This document shows positions 23,771-32,459 of a DNA stretch of 64,000 bases, in pieces. Position 1 is the stretch's first letter, and each line of letters opens with the position of its first letter. The translations under genes were made by a program, and so were the position numbers. The notes beneath the pieces are model-generated. The model was not told the origin of the DNA. It searched no databases and saw nothing but the letters and a program-made list of their open reading frames with translations. Source of the stretch: an uncultured Candidatus Saccharibacteria bacterium (GTDB lineage: Bacteria; Patescibacteriota; Saccharimonadia; Saccharimonadales; Saccharimonadaceae); the NCBI GenBank assembly GCA_947253285.1, contig CAMXXV010000001.1:1-64000 (forward strand), in the 5' to 3' direction.

Positions 23771-26212
23771 ATGAAACGATACGAACCGGTAAAGATTGAA
23801 GCTAAGTGGCAGGATATTTGGCTTAAAGAAAAGCCATTTGCTGCTGTTGATAACAGCGATAAGAATAAATTATATGTGGCGGAGATGTTTCCATACCCTT
23901 CTGGTGCCGGTTTGCATGTAGGGCATGTACGCAATTTTACAATTGTTGACGTATTGGCTCGATTCTATCGTCAGCAGGGATTTAATGTGTTGCGTCCAAT
24001 TGGTTGGGATACATTTGGCTTACCGGCAGAAAACTATGCTTTGAAGATGCATGTTTCGCCGAAGGATGTGACAGCTACTAATATTGCTAATTTTAAAAAA
24101 CAGTATCATCGCCTTGGTATGGCGGTTGATTGGACACGCGAAATTAATACATCAGATCCGAAATATTATCATTGGACGCAGTGGGTGTTTACGCAATTAT
24201 TTAAGCACGGCTTGGCGTACCAGTCAGAGAGCTATCAGTGGTGGTGCCCAGTAGATAAGACTGTGTTGGCTAACGAACAGGTAGAAGGCGGTAAATGTTG
24301 GCGTTGTCATCATGAAGTAGAGAAAAAGAAGATGCGCCAGTGGTTCTTTAAGATTACGGCGTATGCTGACGAGCTATTGGATGGCTTGGATGATATTGAT
24401 TGGCCAGAAAAAATTAAGCGTATGCAGCACAATTGGATTGGTCGCAGCAAGGGGGCTGAAGTTGAGTTTAAGCTTGATGGTAGTGATAATAAAATTACTG
24501 TATTCACTACACGCCCAGATACATTGTTTGGCGCAACTTTTGTAGTGTTAGCTCCCGAAAACGAACTAGTCGACCAAATTGTGACTGATGGTCAGCGCGA
24601 GCAAGTTAAAGAGTACGTCAAATCTGCACTTAAAAAGAGCGAAATCGAGCGTCAGGAGAATAAAGAGAAAACTGGTGTGTTTACTGGGGCCTATGCTATC
24701 AATCCTGCCACTGGTGAACGTGTGCCGATTTGGGTGGCGGATTATGTTTTGTCGGGCTATGGTACTGGTGCTGTAATGGCAGTGCCGGCACACGATGACC
24801 GTGACCATGAATTTGCCGAAAAGTTTAGTTTGCCGATTCGTCAAGTGGTAGATAGTGCTGATGTAAATCCGGATGAATGTTATTCTGGCGAAGGAACTCT
24901 GATTAATAGTGGCGATTTTGATGGCAGAGCAACTTCTGAAGCGCGCGAAGAAATTGTAGCTTGGTTGGAACAAAATGGTCTGGGCCGTAGTAAAACTACA
25001 TACAAAATGCGTGACTGGTTGATTTCACGCCAGCGCTATTGGGGCTGTCCGATTCCAATTATTCATTGTCCAGATTGCGGTGATGTTACGGTGCCAGAGA
25101 AAGATCTTCCTGTATTACTGCCAGAGGTAGATAGCATCGCGCCAAGTGGAGATGGTCAGTCACCACTCGCTAATGAAGCGGCATGGGTTAATACGGTCTG
25201 TCCGCAGTGTGGTGCGCCGGCGAAGCGCGAAACTGACACAATGGATGGTTACGCCTGTTCATCTTGGTATTTACTGCGTTATTGTGATGCTAATAATGAC
25301 ACTCAAGCTTGGTTGCCAGAGAAGGTGAACTACTGGTGCCCATTAGATTTCTATGTTGGCGGCGACCATGCTGTAGCACATCTTTTGTATGTTCGTTTTT
25401 GGACTAAATTTTTTGCTGATCAGGGCTGGGTTAATTTCCGCGAGCCAGTTAAGCGGTTGCTTTATAACGGATATATTAATGCACCAGATGGTTGCAAAAT
25501 GAGTAAGAGTAAGGGCAATGTAATTGACCCACTTGACGTTATCGATAGTGGCTACGGTGCTGATACGTTGCGTACATATGAGATGTTTATTGGGCCATAT
25601 AATTTAGACGCTGCTTGGAGTACTACTTCAATTGGTGGAGTATACCGATTTATTAATCGTGTTTGGAATTTAGTACAAGAGTATGTTTGTGCTGATAAAG
25701 TTACTTTGAATGATAAAAATGTGTTCGAAGTGTTGCGCTTGCGCCATGCGGCCGCCAAGAAAGTCACGGAGGATATCACGAATGCGCAATTTAACACGGC
25801 GGTAGCAGCCATTATGGAATATCTAAATGGGCTAGGTAAATTGCGTGACAATGGGTTTGACAACCAATATTGGTTAGATGCCCTGACGGTTTTGTGTCAG
25901 CTACTATCACCATTTGCCCCGCACGTAGCTAGTGAAATGTTGACTGAATTACATGGCGACAAAGCCCGACTTGAGCAGATGGATTGGCCACGTTGGGATG
26001 AGAAATATCTTGCAGATGATACAATGCATATCGCGGTTCAGGTTAATGGTAAATTGCGCGGTGATTTAACTATCGACAAGACTGCAACCAAGGAGCAAGT
26101 TGAGGCGGCGGCGCGAGCAATCGAAAATGTAGCACGGTTTGTTGGTGAACAGGAGCCAGCAAAAATAATCTATGTACCGGGCAAGATTGTTAATATCGTA
26201 GTTAAAAAATAG
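23771..26212 (+). CDS. leuS: leucine--tRNA ligase
   Basis: Class I synthetase of 813 aa. The HIGH motif reads PSGAGLHVGHVRNFT near residue 44, the CP1 editing domain (about residues 220-410) contains the TTRPDTLFGATFVVLAPE block, a zinc-finger-like CPQCGAPAK segment is present, and KMSKSKGNV lies near residue 577. The C-terminal anticodon and tail domains are present. Its 813 residues are close to the usual bacterial length. It stands alone, with a leaderless-type start. Confidence 0.96.
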   Translation: MKRYEPVKIEAKWQDIWLKEKPFAAVDNSDKNKLYVAEMFPYPSGAGLHVGHVRNFTIVDVLARFYRQQGFNVLRPIGWDTFGLPAENYALKMHVSPKDVTATNIANFKKQYHRLGMAVDWTREINTSDPKYYHWTQWVFTQLFKHGLAYQSESYQWWCPVDKTVLANEQVEGGKCWRCHHEVEKKKMRQWFFKITAYADELLDGLDDIDWPEKIKRMQHNWIGRSKGAEVEFKLDGSDNKITVFTTRPDTLFGATFVVLAPENELVDQIVTDGQREQVKEYVKSALKKSEIERQENKEKTGVFTGAYAINPATGERVPIWVADYVLSGYGTGAVMAVPAHDDRDHEFAEKFSLPIRQVVDSADVNPDECYSGEGTLINSGDFDGRATSEAREEIVAWLEQNGLGRSKTTYKMRDWLISRQRYWGCPIPIIHCPDCGDVTVPEKDLPVLLPEVDSIAPSGDGQSPLANEAAWVNTVCPQCGAPAKRETDTMDGYACSSWYLLRYCDANNDTQAWLPEKVNYWCPLDFYVGGDHAVAHLLYVRFWTKFFADQGWVNFREPVKRLLYNGYINAPDGCKMSKSKGNVIDPLDVIDSGYGADTLRTYEMFIGPYNLDAAWSTTSIGGVYRFINRVWNLVQEYVCADKVTLNDKNVFEVLRLRHAAAKKVTEDITNAQFNTAVAAIMEYLNGLGKLRDNGFDNQYWLDALTVLCQLLSPFAPHVASEMLTELHGDKARLEQMDWPRWDEKYLADDTMHIAVQVNGKLRGDLTIDKTATKEQVEAAARAIENVARFVGEQEPAKIIYVPGKIVNIVVKK

Positions 26213-26246
26213 TCAACTTAGATAGCCGAAAGCATGGGCTTGCCGT

Positions 26247-26459
26247 CTATAGGTATTGTTCGTGGTTTTGGCTATTATTGTTGTTTGATACTTGTGATAT
26301 TTCGATGGTGTTATTGTTGTTATTATCTTGTTGTAACAACGGTGATAAGGCATAGGCCACTTCCACTACGGTTGTCATTATAGCTAGTATACTAAGCATC
26401 TTTTGGTAGCGCTTATTGTGCGGGTCTTTGTTGTGGTTGGGGTCTCGGTTATTTAGCAT
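26247..26459 (-). CDS. hypothetical small membrane protein, 70 aa
   Basis: Not recognised. A basic N-terminus (NNRDPNHNKDPHNKRYQK) leads into one hydrophobic segment (about residues 20-42), then an Asn-rich low-complexity tail. AAGGA precedes the ATG, and the gene begins 16 bp after the LysM gene on the same strand, so the two are probably co-transcribed. The positive-inside layout would place the Asn-rich tail outside. Confidence 0.6.
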   Translation of the reverse strand: MLNNRDPNHNKDPHNKRYQKMLSILAIMTTVVEVAYALSPLLQQDNNNNNTIEISQVSNNNNSQNHEQYL

Positions 26460-26475
26460 GATGATTTATCCTTGC

Positions 26476-26946
26476 TTAATTTTGTGGTCTGGTGTCAGGT
26501 GGTAATGCGTGATTATTGACGTGTGACTGTGGGCTATTAACACCGTCATCGTCCGGTAATTTTATTTTAGTATTAACAACAAAACCATCTAGCTTATTGG
26601 CTTTAATAATTGAGTCTACAATTTGAGAATTACTGTTGTCTTGTAGATTGACATTATCTTGTTGTAAGTCATCTGCTATTTCCGATAGCGTGTCGCCATA
26701 GCGCACAGTATATTCTATGGTATGATTTGACCCGAGCTCTTTATAAGACAATACTTTTTCTTTAGCTGGGATAGGCTCTTTTGGAAATGGTTCGTCGTGA
26801 TGTGTTAAATCGCCGATTATATTGCCTAGTCCACATAATGCAATAGTTGTAGCTAATGTACCAACAGCAATTTTTCGGTAATAGCGCCGGTTGGATTCGA
26901 TTGATGTATTGTGGTTTTTGTTTTGATGACTATATTCGCTAATCAT
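26476..26946 (-). CDS. membrane-anchored LysM domain protein
   Basis: Protein of 156 aa with a basic N-terminus, a transmembrane segment (about residues 24-45) and one LysM-like domain (about residues 78-130: YTVRYGDTLSEIADDL ... IIKANKLDGFVVNTKIKLPD). LysM binds GlcNAc-containing glycans, so the domain would sit on peptidoglycan outside the membrane. The middle of the domain has an insertion rich in Asn/Asp (QQDNVNLQDNSNSQ). A near-consensus promoter places the start site at about the A of the ATG, so the mRNA should be leaderless. Confidence 0.78.
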   Translation of the reverse strand: MISEYSHQNKNHNTSIESNRRYYRKIAVGTLATTIALCGLGNIIGDLTHHDEPFPKEPIPAKEKVLSYKELGSNHTIEYTVRYGDTLSEIADDLQQDNVNLQDNSNSQIVDSIIKANKLDGFVVNTKIKLPDDDGVNSPQSHVNNHALPPDTRPQN

Positions 26947-26952
26947 GCTTAC

Positions 26953-26981
26953 ATATTAACATAAACGTTTATATATGTCAA
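26953..26981 (-). promoter_or_regulatory. promoter of LysM gene with central palindrome
   Basis: On the minus strand TTGACA (26976-26981), a 17-bp spacer and TAATAT (26953-26958), 6 nt before the ATG. The spacer contains the perfect palindrome ATAAACGTTTAT (26961-26972), a possible operator. A related GCGTTTATAA lies at 26992-27001 toward rpmF. Confidence 0.75.
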
Positions 26982-27054
26982 GCTGAGATTTGCGTTTATA
27001 ACTTAAAAGTGTTACTATGGTAATAAGTGTAATTAAAGAAGGAGAATAATTTAA

Positions 27055-27198
27055 ATGGGTAAACCGAAGAAGCAAACAAGTCCACGTCGTACTGGTAATC
27101 GTCGTAGTCAACTAGTATTGAAACTAGCGCGTGCTGTAAACGCTAAATCACCAGTAAAAGCTTATACTACTAAGCATGACACTGGCAGCAAGCATTAA
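27055..27198 (+). CDS. rpmF: 50S ribosomal protein bL32
   Basis: Small basic protein of 47 aa starting MGKPKKQTSPRRTGNRRSQ, which matches the bL32 N-terminal pattern (PKxxTSxxRxxxRRS). The zinc-ribbon cysteines found in many bL32 proteins are absent. AAGAAGGAG lies 8 nt before the ATG. It heads an apparent rpmF-nusB-nudix-rnc cluster; rpmF-rnc neighbourhoods are common in bacteria. Confidence 0.85.
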   Translation: MGKPKKQTSPRRTGNRRSQLVLKLARAVNAKSPVKAYTTKHDTGSKH

Positions 27199-27244
27199 TA
27201 AATACACGTTAGATTGAACATTAAAACAAACGAGGGGAGTTTCC

Positions 27245-27733
27245 ATGGCAAGTAATCGGCATTTAGGTAGGATTATCGCACTACAAACATTGTATGAATA
27301 TGATTTTCGTGAGCGTTTAGGTGACGAAACTGCTAAAATTGATGAAATTTTAGCGCGTAATCTTGAGCGTTATGAAGACCGCGTTGATGATAAAGAGTTT
27401 GTCCGGCGGTTGGTAATGGGTGTAAATAAAACTGGTCGGCAGTTAGATGCTATTATTGCCCCAGTTGCACCAGATTGGCCGCTAAATCAGATTGCAATCG
27501 TTGACCGCGATGTTTTGCGAATGGCAGTGTTTGAGCTTAGTGAATTTAGCGGTAAGGTACCACCAAAGGTGGCGATTAATGAAGCAATTGAACTAGCTAA
27601 ATCATTTGGCGCGGAAAATTCCTCTCGTTTTGTTAATGGTGTATTAGGCACAATCTGGCGCCATATGAACGAAGGAAAAGTGAATGAGCAAGGCGAGCAA
27701 CAAAAACAGGATTCGCAGGCAGCATCAGCTTAG
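27245..27733 (+). CDS. nusB: transcription antitermination protein NusB
   Basis: RNA-binding helical protein of 162 aa that works with NusE in rRNA antitermination. Visible family blocks are RIIALQTLYEYDF at the N-terminus, WPLNQIAIVDRDVLRMAVFE in the middle and KVAINEAIELAKSFGAENSSRFVNGVLG near the C-terminus. The tail is Gln-rich. GAGGGGAG precedes the ATG. The last 50 bp overlap the Nudix gene in another frame, so the two are translationally linked. Confidence 0.93.
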   Translation: MASNRHLGRIIALQTLYEYDFRERLGDETAKIDEILARNLERYEDRVDDKEFVRRLVMGVNKTGRQLDAIIAPVAPDWPLNQIAIVDRDVLRMAVFELSEFSGKVPPKVAINEAIELAKSFGAENSSRFVNGVLGTIWRHMNEGKVNEQGEQQKQDSQAASA

Positions 27734-28325
27734 GGTTGAACAAATTGCTAAGGTGCGTGCACGCACCGTGGCGGCAAAAAAACAATCAGTACAGTCTAGC
27801 GCTGCAGTAGTTAAGCAGCCTATCCAGCGCATTGATACGCCAAGTGCATCATTAAAACGAGCAGTTTACGAGCGCCGTCGCCCGGCTATTAGTGAAATAT
27901 CACGTGAAGCAACAGCTGGTGGCGTGATTTATCGTTTTGGCCCCACTGGCTTAGAAATACTGTTGGTGGCTGATAGATTTGAGCGTTGGACGATTCCTAA
28001 GGGCCATATTGAAGTGGGTGAAACTGCACAAGAGACAGCTATTCGTGAAATTGGCGAAGAGGCTGGTGTACACCAGCTTGAGCCAGTTTGTTGGCTAGGT
28101 AAAATCCATTTTCGTTATCGTCGCGACAATGTACTAGTGTTAATGAGTACACAAATCTACTTATTTAAGGCGTTGGGTGACACCAATGATATTAAAAAGG
28201 AAGATTGGATGAGTGGAATTCGTTGGTTCTCGTATGATGCTGCGGTGAAAATTATTGCTTATAAGGATATTGCTAAATTAATGCGTCTAGGTTATCGTCG
28301 TCTAGAACAGAAGGGAGAAATTTAG
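27684..28325 (+). CDS. Nudix hydrolase with basic N-terminal extension
   Basis: Hydrolase of nucleoside-diphosphate-X compounds, 213 aa. The Nudix box GHIEVGETAQETAIREIGEE is intact (GX5EX7REUXEEXGU), near residue 107. An N-terminal extension of about 70 residues is strongly basic (NKNRIRRQHQLR), suggesting RNA or ribosome contact. The gene overlaps nusB by 50 bp and abuts rnc, so a role in RNA metabolism is possible; the exact substrate (such as Ap4A or a capped RNA) cannot be read. Confidence 0.85.
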   Translation: MSKASNKNRIRRQHQLRVEQIAKVRARTVAAKKQSVQSSAAVVKQPIQRIDTPSASLKRAVYERRRPAISEISREATAGGVIYRFGPTGLEILLVADRFERWTIPKGHIEVGETAQETAIREIGEEAGVHQLEPVCWLGKIHFRYRRDNVLVLMSTQIYLFKALGDTNDIKKEDWMSGIRWFSYDAAVKIIAYKDIAKLMRLGYRRLEQKGEI

Positions 28326-29132
28326 TTGTCTAGAGTTAAGAATACTCGCCAAAAGCGGGCCGTTTTTTCTGATTTTGAGCCTCGTCCGGCTGATGAGCCG
28401 ATTGTACCAGAGGTTGAAGGAGTAGACTTTGCGCCCTATCAAGCTTGGGCGCAGCAGTCGCTGGGATTTGAATTTAATAATCCATCACTGATTGTAACCG
28501 CTTTAACTCACCGTAGCTATGTAAATGAACACCGTAAGCTGGCGCGCGCTCATAATGAGCGATTAGAGTTCTTGGGTGATGCTGTTTTGGAGCTAGTAAC
28601 TACTGAGTATTTGTTTAAACACTTCGATTTACCAGAAGGAGTATTGACATCTTGGCGTGCAGCGCTAGTGCGAACAGAGTCGATTCGTGATGCTGGTGAA
28701 GAGCTTGGGTATGCTAAGCTAGTGCGAATGAGTAAAGGCGAACAAAACGGTACGGAACATTCCAAGTTGCATATTATAGCGAATTGTTTTGAAGCAACAA
28801 TTGGGGCGGTGTATCTCGACCAGGGTTTTATGGCGGCAAAAAAGATTATCGACAAGCATATTATTAAGAATATTGATAAGATTATTGAGGATGGTTCTTG
28901 GCGTGATGCAAAATCATATTTGCAGGAAATATCGCAACGTTATTGCGGTGTGACTCCGAAGTATCGCGTATTAGCTGAGTCTGGTCCCGACCATGATAAA
29001 AAATTTACCATTGGAGTTTTCGTTGATGAAGTCGAATGGGGAAGCGGTGAAGGTGGCAGTAAACAACTAGCTCAACAACAAGCAGCGCATCAGGCCATTG
29101 CTTATTACAAGGCGAAATTACAGAAAAAATAG
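28326..29132 (+). CDS. rnc: ribonuclease III
   Basis: Double-strand-specific endoribonuclease of 268 aa. The signature NERLEFLGDAVLELV is near residue 78, the second catalytic acidic site is in ANCFEATIGAVYLDQGF near residue 157, and a C-terminal double-stranded RNA-binding domain spans about residues 198-265. An N-terminal extension of about 40 residues is unusual. The start is TTG 28326, directly after the Nudix stop, with AAGGGAG 7 nt before it. Confidence 0.95.
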   Translation: MSRVKNTRQKRAVFSDFEPRPADEPIVPEVEGVDFAPYQAWAQQSLGFEFNNPSLIVTALTHRSYVNEHRKLARAHNERLEFLGDAVLELVTTEYLFKHFDLPEGVLTSWRAALVRTESIRDAGEELGYAKLVRMSKGEQNGTEHSKLHIIANCFEATIGAVYLDQGFMAAKKIIDKHIIKNIDKIIEDGSWRDAKSYLQEISQRYCGVTPKYRVLAESGPDHDKKFTIGVFVDEVEWGSGEGGSKQLAQQQAAHQAIAYYKAKLQKK

Positions 29133-29141
29133 TGAAAATAG

Positions 29142-29170
29142 TTGCAATATTAAAACATTAACGGTATACT
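29142..29170 (+). promoter_or_regulatory. promoter of leaderless receiver gene
   Basis: TTGCAA (29142-29147), 17-bp spacer, TATACT (29165-29170), then 6 nt to the ATG at 29177. This spacing decides the start in favour of 29177 over ATG 29171. Confidence 0.7.
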
Positions 29171-29176
29171 ATGAGT

Positions 29177-29572
29177 ATGGAATCTAAAGCTCGAATTCTT
29201 TTGGTAGAAGACGATGATACATTGGCTGAAATCTATCGTCAGCGTCTTCAGCTTGAAGGATTTGATACACGGCGCAGTAAAGATGGCGAGGAAGCGCTTA
29301 AAGATGCTATTGACTTTAAGCCTAATCTAATTTTACTTGATGTAATGATGCCACGTATGAATGGCTTTGATGTACTTGACATTCTACGTAACACTGAGCA
29401 AACTAAAAATATACATATTATTATGTTGACCGCTTTATCTCAGCCTAAGGATGCGGAGCGGGCCAAGGAATTGGGTGCCGATGATTTTTTGGTTAAGTCT
29501 CAGGTAGTGATTAGTGATGTAGTAGACCGAATTAAACATCATTTGGGTCTAGATAATACCGATAACGCCTAG
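29177..29572 (+). CDS. stand-alone response regulator receiver protein
   Basis: CheY-like receiver of 131 aa. The acidic pair is in LLVEDDDTLAE, the phospho-acceptor Asp is in LILLDVMMPRMNG, the Thr is in IIMLTALS and the conserved Lys is in DDFLVKS. There is no output domain, so it must act by protein-protein contact. No histidine kinase is adjacent; the degenerate kinase at 34678 is about 5 kb away. The ATG at 29177 is chosen because of the promoter spacing. Confidence 0.9.
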   Translation: MESKARILLVEDDDTLAEIYRQRLQLEGFDTRRSKDGEEALKDAIDFKPNLILLDVMMPRMNGFDVLDILRNTEQTKNIHIIMLTALSQPKDAERAKELGADDFLVKSQVVISDVVDRIKHHLGLDNTDNA

Positions 29573-29575
29573 AGT

Positions 29576-29606
29576 AAATCGCCCTGCAGTAATGTAGGGC
29601 GATTTT
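29576..29606 (+). terminator. intrinsic terminator after receiver gene
   Basis: Long stem AAATCGCCCT/AGGGCGATTT followed by T-rich sequence. Confidence 0.85.
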
Positions 29607-29619
29607 GGTTAAGTAGTAT

Positions 29620-29648
29620 ACTATAAAACCCCGCTTAAACGCGGGGTT
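29620..29648 (-). terminator. intrinsic terminator of rpmA
   Basis: AACCCCGC/GCGGGGTT stem; on the minus strand it runs into TTTTATAG. Confidence 0.85.
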
Positions 29649-29670
29649 AGCTACTAGTAGAAATTAGTTA

Positions 29671-29943
29671 TTATTTAACGGTAACTTCGGTGCGAGTAAC
29701 GGTTTTACCAGCAAAGTTACGAACACGACGCTTGATGAATGTTACAACACCATCTTTAGCGGCATGAATGGTAAAGTTACGGCTAGTGTAAGCACCTTCA
29801 CCAGCAATTTTAGTTGCACCAACTTGACGGACAATTACTTCGCCAGCATTGACCTTTTGGCCACCAAAGCGCTTGACGCCTAGGCGATGACCAGCGTTAT
29901 TATGGTTGTTCTTTGACGAACCACCGGCTTTCACGTGTGACAT
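29671..29943 (-). CDS. rpmA: 50S ribosomal protein bL27
   Basis: Ribosomal protein of 90 aa near the peptidyl-transferase centre. The N-terminus MSHVKAGGSSKNNHNN and the family block GHRLGVKRFGGQKVNAGEVIVRQ are shortened versions of the classical sequence and clearly bL27. No cleavable N-terminal extension of the Firmicutes type is present. AGGAG lies before the ATG. The usual partner rplU (bL21) is not adjacent, so the gene stands alone between terminators. Confidence 0.95.
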   Translation of the reverse strand: MSHVKAGGSSKNNHNNAGHRLGVKRFGGQKVNAGEVIVRQVGATKIAGEGAYTSRNFTIHAAKDGVVTFIKRRVRNFAGKTVTRTEVTVK

Positions 29944-30045
29944 ATTAAATTATCTCCTTCGATTAATCGATTACTATTCAGTTTATTATTATACACTATT
30001 TAGCCTTGTGTCGCAATAGTTTTATACCAGCTTACCGCATAATAT

Positions 30046-31254
30046 CTAAGCTAACTTTTGTAGAACTATAAGTTCGCGAGCAACAATTTGTTCATCGCGG
30101 TGATAGATGAGGTGATTAGGATGTACATCTTTAAGGTGAAGTGAGCTCAGGTCTTGTTCGTTAAAGCAGCTTAAATGATGAATTTTATCATGAACAAACC
30201 ATGCTGGAACAGCCAAACAAATACCTGCGCCGACTGTCAATTGTGGAGCTAAGTTATGGATAAATTTGCCTAGGATGATATCACAATTTTTAATATTATC
30301 TTTTAACTCATTGAGATTTGGCTCTGTCGTATAGGGACGGCCAAGGTAAGTTTCGGTGGCAACAGTAGCTAAGCTTAGATTTGTAGTGTCTGATTGCTTA
30401 CACCACTTAAATTCAGTAGCATCAGCAACCTTAAACCTGCATTTAGCTAAATCTAGTTGGTTATGACGTTTGGACATTAGTTCATTTATCCAAGCAATGT
30501 TTTTAATGGTATATTCCGACATCTGAGGGTTGAGGTCGGTGCCATAACAATTATTAAAACCCATAAGTAACGCTTCTTGCAATATTACGCCAGTACCACA
30601 GAACGGGTCTAGTAGATAGGAAGTATTGTTTTGGCATTTTGGATTTGTTGCCCCTAAAGCTAAGTTAATAATTATTTGCGCTAGTTTTGGCGGTAGCATG
30701 CCATTGCGGGCGTCACGACAAGGTCGTTTGCGGTCGCGTAGGGTATATGATTCAATGTTTTGTACAAAAATAGTACGTGCTACAACCCATTTATTACGTA
30801 CAGCAATAAAAACCAGCTCACATTTTTTAAGATTATCATGGTAAAGCCCATTATGTTCTACCGTGGCAGAAGATAGTGTAGCGTCGGTAATTGGCACGAG
30901 GCGGACCGAATGGCTAGGCTTAAGTATTGCAGAGGCTTGTTTAGCTAAGCTGGCCGCAGTTCGGCGCGTTGCACCTTGACTATAGTCTGAGACGCCAAGG
31001 GTTATTTTACCTTCAATATTAGAGAATAAGCCATTGATTAGTGTGGTAATAGCAGAGCTATTTTGGTCTATTGTATCAATGACTTCAGCGATTTTTACTG
31101 TCCCGCCAAGACGCGCTGCTGATTGTAAGGCTGTTTTTTTATCAATGTCTAGTGCTGCGCAGTGATTGGCGATTAAGCGAGGTTTCTGAGAGAAGACGGC
31201 TGCTAGTTCAGCGCAACCAATTTCTGGTTGGCGGCCCAATATGAATATAATCAT
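30046..31254 (-). CDS. Trm11-like RNA methyltransferase
   Basis: SAM-dependent methyltransferase of 402 aa. The SAM motif LDPFCGTGVILQEALLMGF is near residue 218, followed by the acidic GTDLNPQM; the NPPY-type catalytic motif is replaced by TETYLGRPY, which resembles the TEPYLG form of Trm11/TrmG10 tRNA guanine-N2 methyltransferases. The N-terminal region (about residues 1-160) is divergent but has the size of an NFLD/THUMP-type RNA-binding part. An overlapping, divergent promoter region is shared with the flippase-like gene, and a TAATAT box 6 nt before the ATG suggests a leaderless mRNA. Confidence 0.75.
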   Translation of the reverse strand: MIIFILGRQPEIGCAELAAVFSQKPRLIANHCAALDIDKKTALQSAARLGGTVKIAEVIDTIDQNSSAITTLINGLFSNIEGKITLGVSDYSQGATRRTAASLAKQASAILKPSHSVRLVPITDATLSSATVEHNGLYHDNLKKCELVFIAVRNKWVVARTIFVQNIESYTLRDRKRPCRDARNGMLPPKLAQIIINLALGATNPKCQNNTSYLLDPFCGTGVILQEALLMGFNNCYGTDLNPQMSEYTIKNIAWINELMSKRHNQLDLAKCRFKVADATEFKWCKQSDTTNLSLATVATETYLGRPYTTEPNLNELKDNIKNCDIILGKFIHNLAPQLTVGAGICLAVPAWFVHDKIHHLSCFNEQDLSSLHLKDVHPNHLIYHRDEQIVARELIVLQKLA

Positions 31255-31260
31255 TAACCT

Positions 31261-31266
31261 ATATTA
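31261..31266 (-). promoter_or_regulatory. -10 box of leaderless methyltransferase gene
   Basis: TAATAT on the minus strand with a 6-nt gap to the ATG at 31254; TATAAT at 31263-31268 is an overlapping alternative. Confidence 0.5.
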
Positions 31267-31284
31267 TACCAGAGGGGAATAAAT

Positions 31285-31313
31285 TTAGCTAATGTGCAGT
31301 AATGCGATATAAT
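31285..31313 (+). promoter_or_regulatory. promoter of leaderless flippase-like gene
   Basis: TTAGCT (31285-31290), 17-bp spacer, TATAAT (31308-31313), 6 nt to ATG 31320. Confidence 0.6.
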
Positions 31314-31319
31314 ATAGTT

Positions 31320-32459
31320 ATGTCTAAATTTAAGGAGGATTTTCGTCGAGCATTTCTACGCGTACGAGCAAATATTTGGCGTAAGCATTGTGGCGGAATA
31401 AAACTCTGGCTTAATATTATCATGATGATTTTCTTGGTGATTGTGTTGCTTAGTGCACACAAGGAAATCATTCGAGCGTGGCATATTCTATGGCATGCCA
31501 ATTTGTATTTGATTCTATTGTTAATACCATTACAATTTATGTCATATTATGCTAATACGGAGGTATTTTTCTCTTATTTGCGACAACGTGGGCAGCTAAA
31601 AGATGTTTCTCGTTTGCAAGCCACCGGTATGGCACTAGAGTTTACCTTTGTGGACCATGTTTTTCCAGCGGCGGGTGTGGCTGGTGCTTCTTATATGGTA
31701 TGGCGCTTAAAACACCATGGTGTGCCAACAGGACAGGCTACTATGACCCAAGTAATGCGGTTTTTAGTGGTGTTTGGTACGTTTATGGTGTTGATGCTTC
31801 TCGCTTTAATTTGGGCTACGATACAAAATTTAGCGGCTCACTGGGTGGTAGTTAGTTCGGCCGTGGCGATAACAGTATTGCTATTGGTGTTGTTGTTCGG
31901 TAATTATATTTTTGGTAATAAAATCCGTATCATTAGCTTTTCGCATTGGTTGGCTGATTTAAGTAATCGCCTTGGTCAGATGATGACATTTGGACGCCGC
32001 AAGCGTTTTGTGGCAGCTAGCAAACTAGATAAATTTTTTCTAGATTTTAATGAGGATGTGAGTGCATTAAAACGTGACCGTAAGCTATTGAAGCAACCAA
32101 TTGCTTGGAGTTTTGCGTTTAATTTACTAGATGTATCGTTATTCTTTGTAACATTTCTAGCATTGGGCGTAGTTGTTGACCCATCTGTGTTACTAATTGC
32201 CTATGGAGCTGCGACTATCTGCGGAAACTTCATGATTACACCGGGCGGAATTGGTGCTTATGAGGCTATGATGGTAACGGTTTTAGCCACAGGTGGTGTT
32301 GATTCGGCGATGGCTTTGACGGGTGTAATGCTGGCTAGAATGCTGCTTTTGATGGGTACGTTATCCACTGGATTTATAGCCTACCAGTACGCATTGCATA
32401 AATATGGGCGGCCATCTTATCAAGAAGAGATAGAGACTAAACATGACCAGCGTAGATAG
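31320..32459 (+). CDS. LPG synthase/flippase-like transmembrane protein (UPF0104 family)
   Basis: Polytopic membrane protein of 379 aa with the lysylphosphatidylglycerol-synthase transmembrane region fold (about seven or eight hydrophobic segments). Family features are the early EFTFVDHVFPAAGVAG block and the late TPGGIGAYEAMMV block. The cytoplasmic aminoacyltransferase domain of MprF is absent, so it may move a lipid or a lipid-linked sugar instead of aminoacylating it. The frame opens at 31302, but ATG 31320 follows the -10 box by 6 nt. Its end overlaps xseA by 17 bp. Confidence 0.82.
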   Translation: MSKFKEDFRRAFLRVRANIWRKHCGGIKLWLNIIMMIFLVIVLLSAHKEIIRAWHILWHANLYLILLLIPLQFMSYYANTEVFFSYLRQRGQLKDVSRLQATGMALEFTFVDHVFPAAGVAGASYMVWRLKHHGVPTGQATMTQVMRFLVVFGTFMVLMLLALIWATIQNLAAHWVVVSSAVAITVLLLVLLFGNYIFGNKIRIISFSHWLADLSNRLGQMMTFGRRKRFVAASKLDKFFLDFNEDVSALKRDRKLLKQPIAWSFAFNLLDVSLFFVTFLALGVVVDPSVLLIAYGAATICGNFMITPGGIGAYEAMMVTVLATGGVDSAMALTGVMLARMLLLMGTLSTGFIAYQYALHKYGRPSYQEEIETKHDQRR

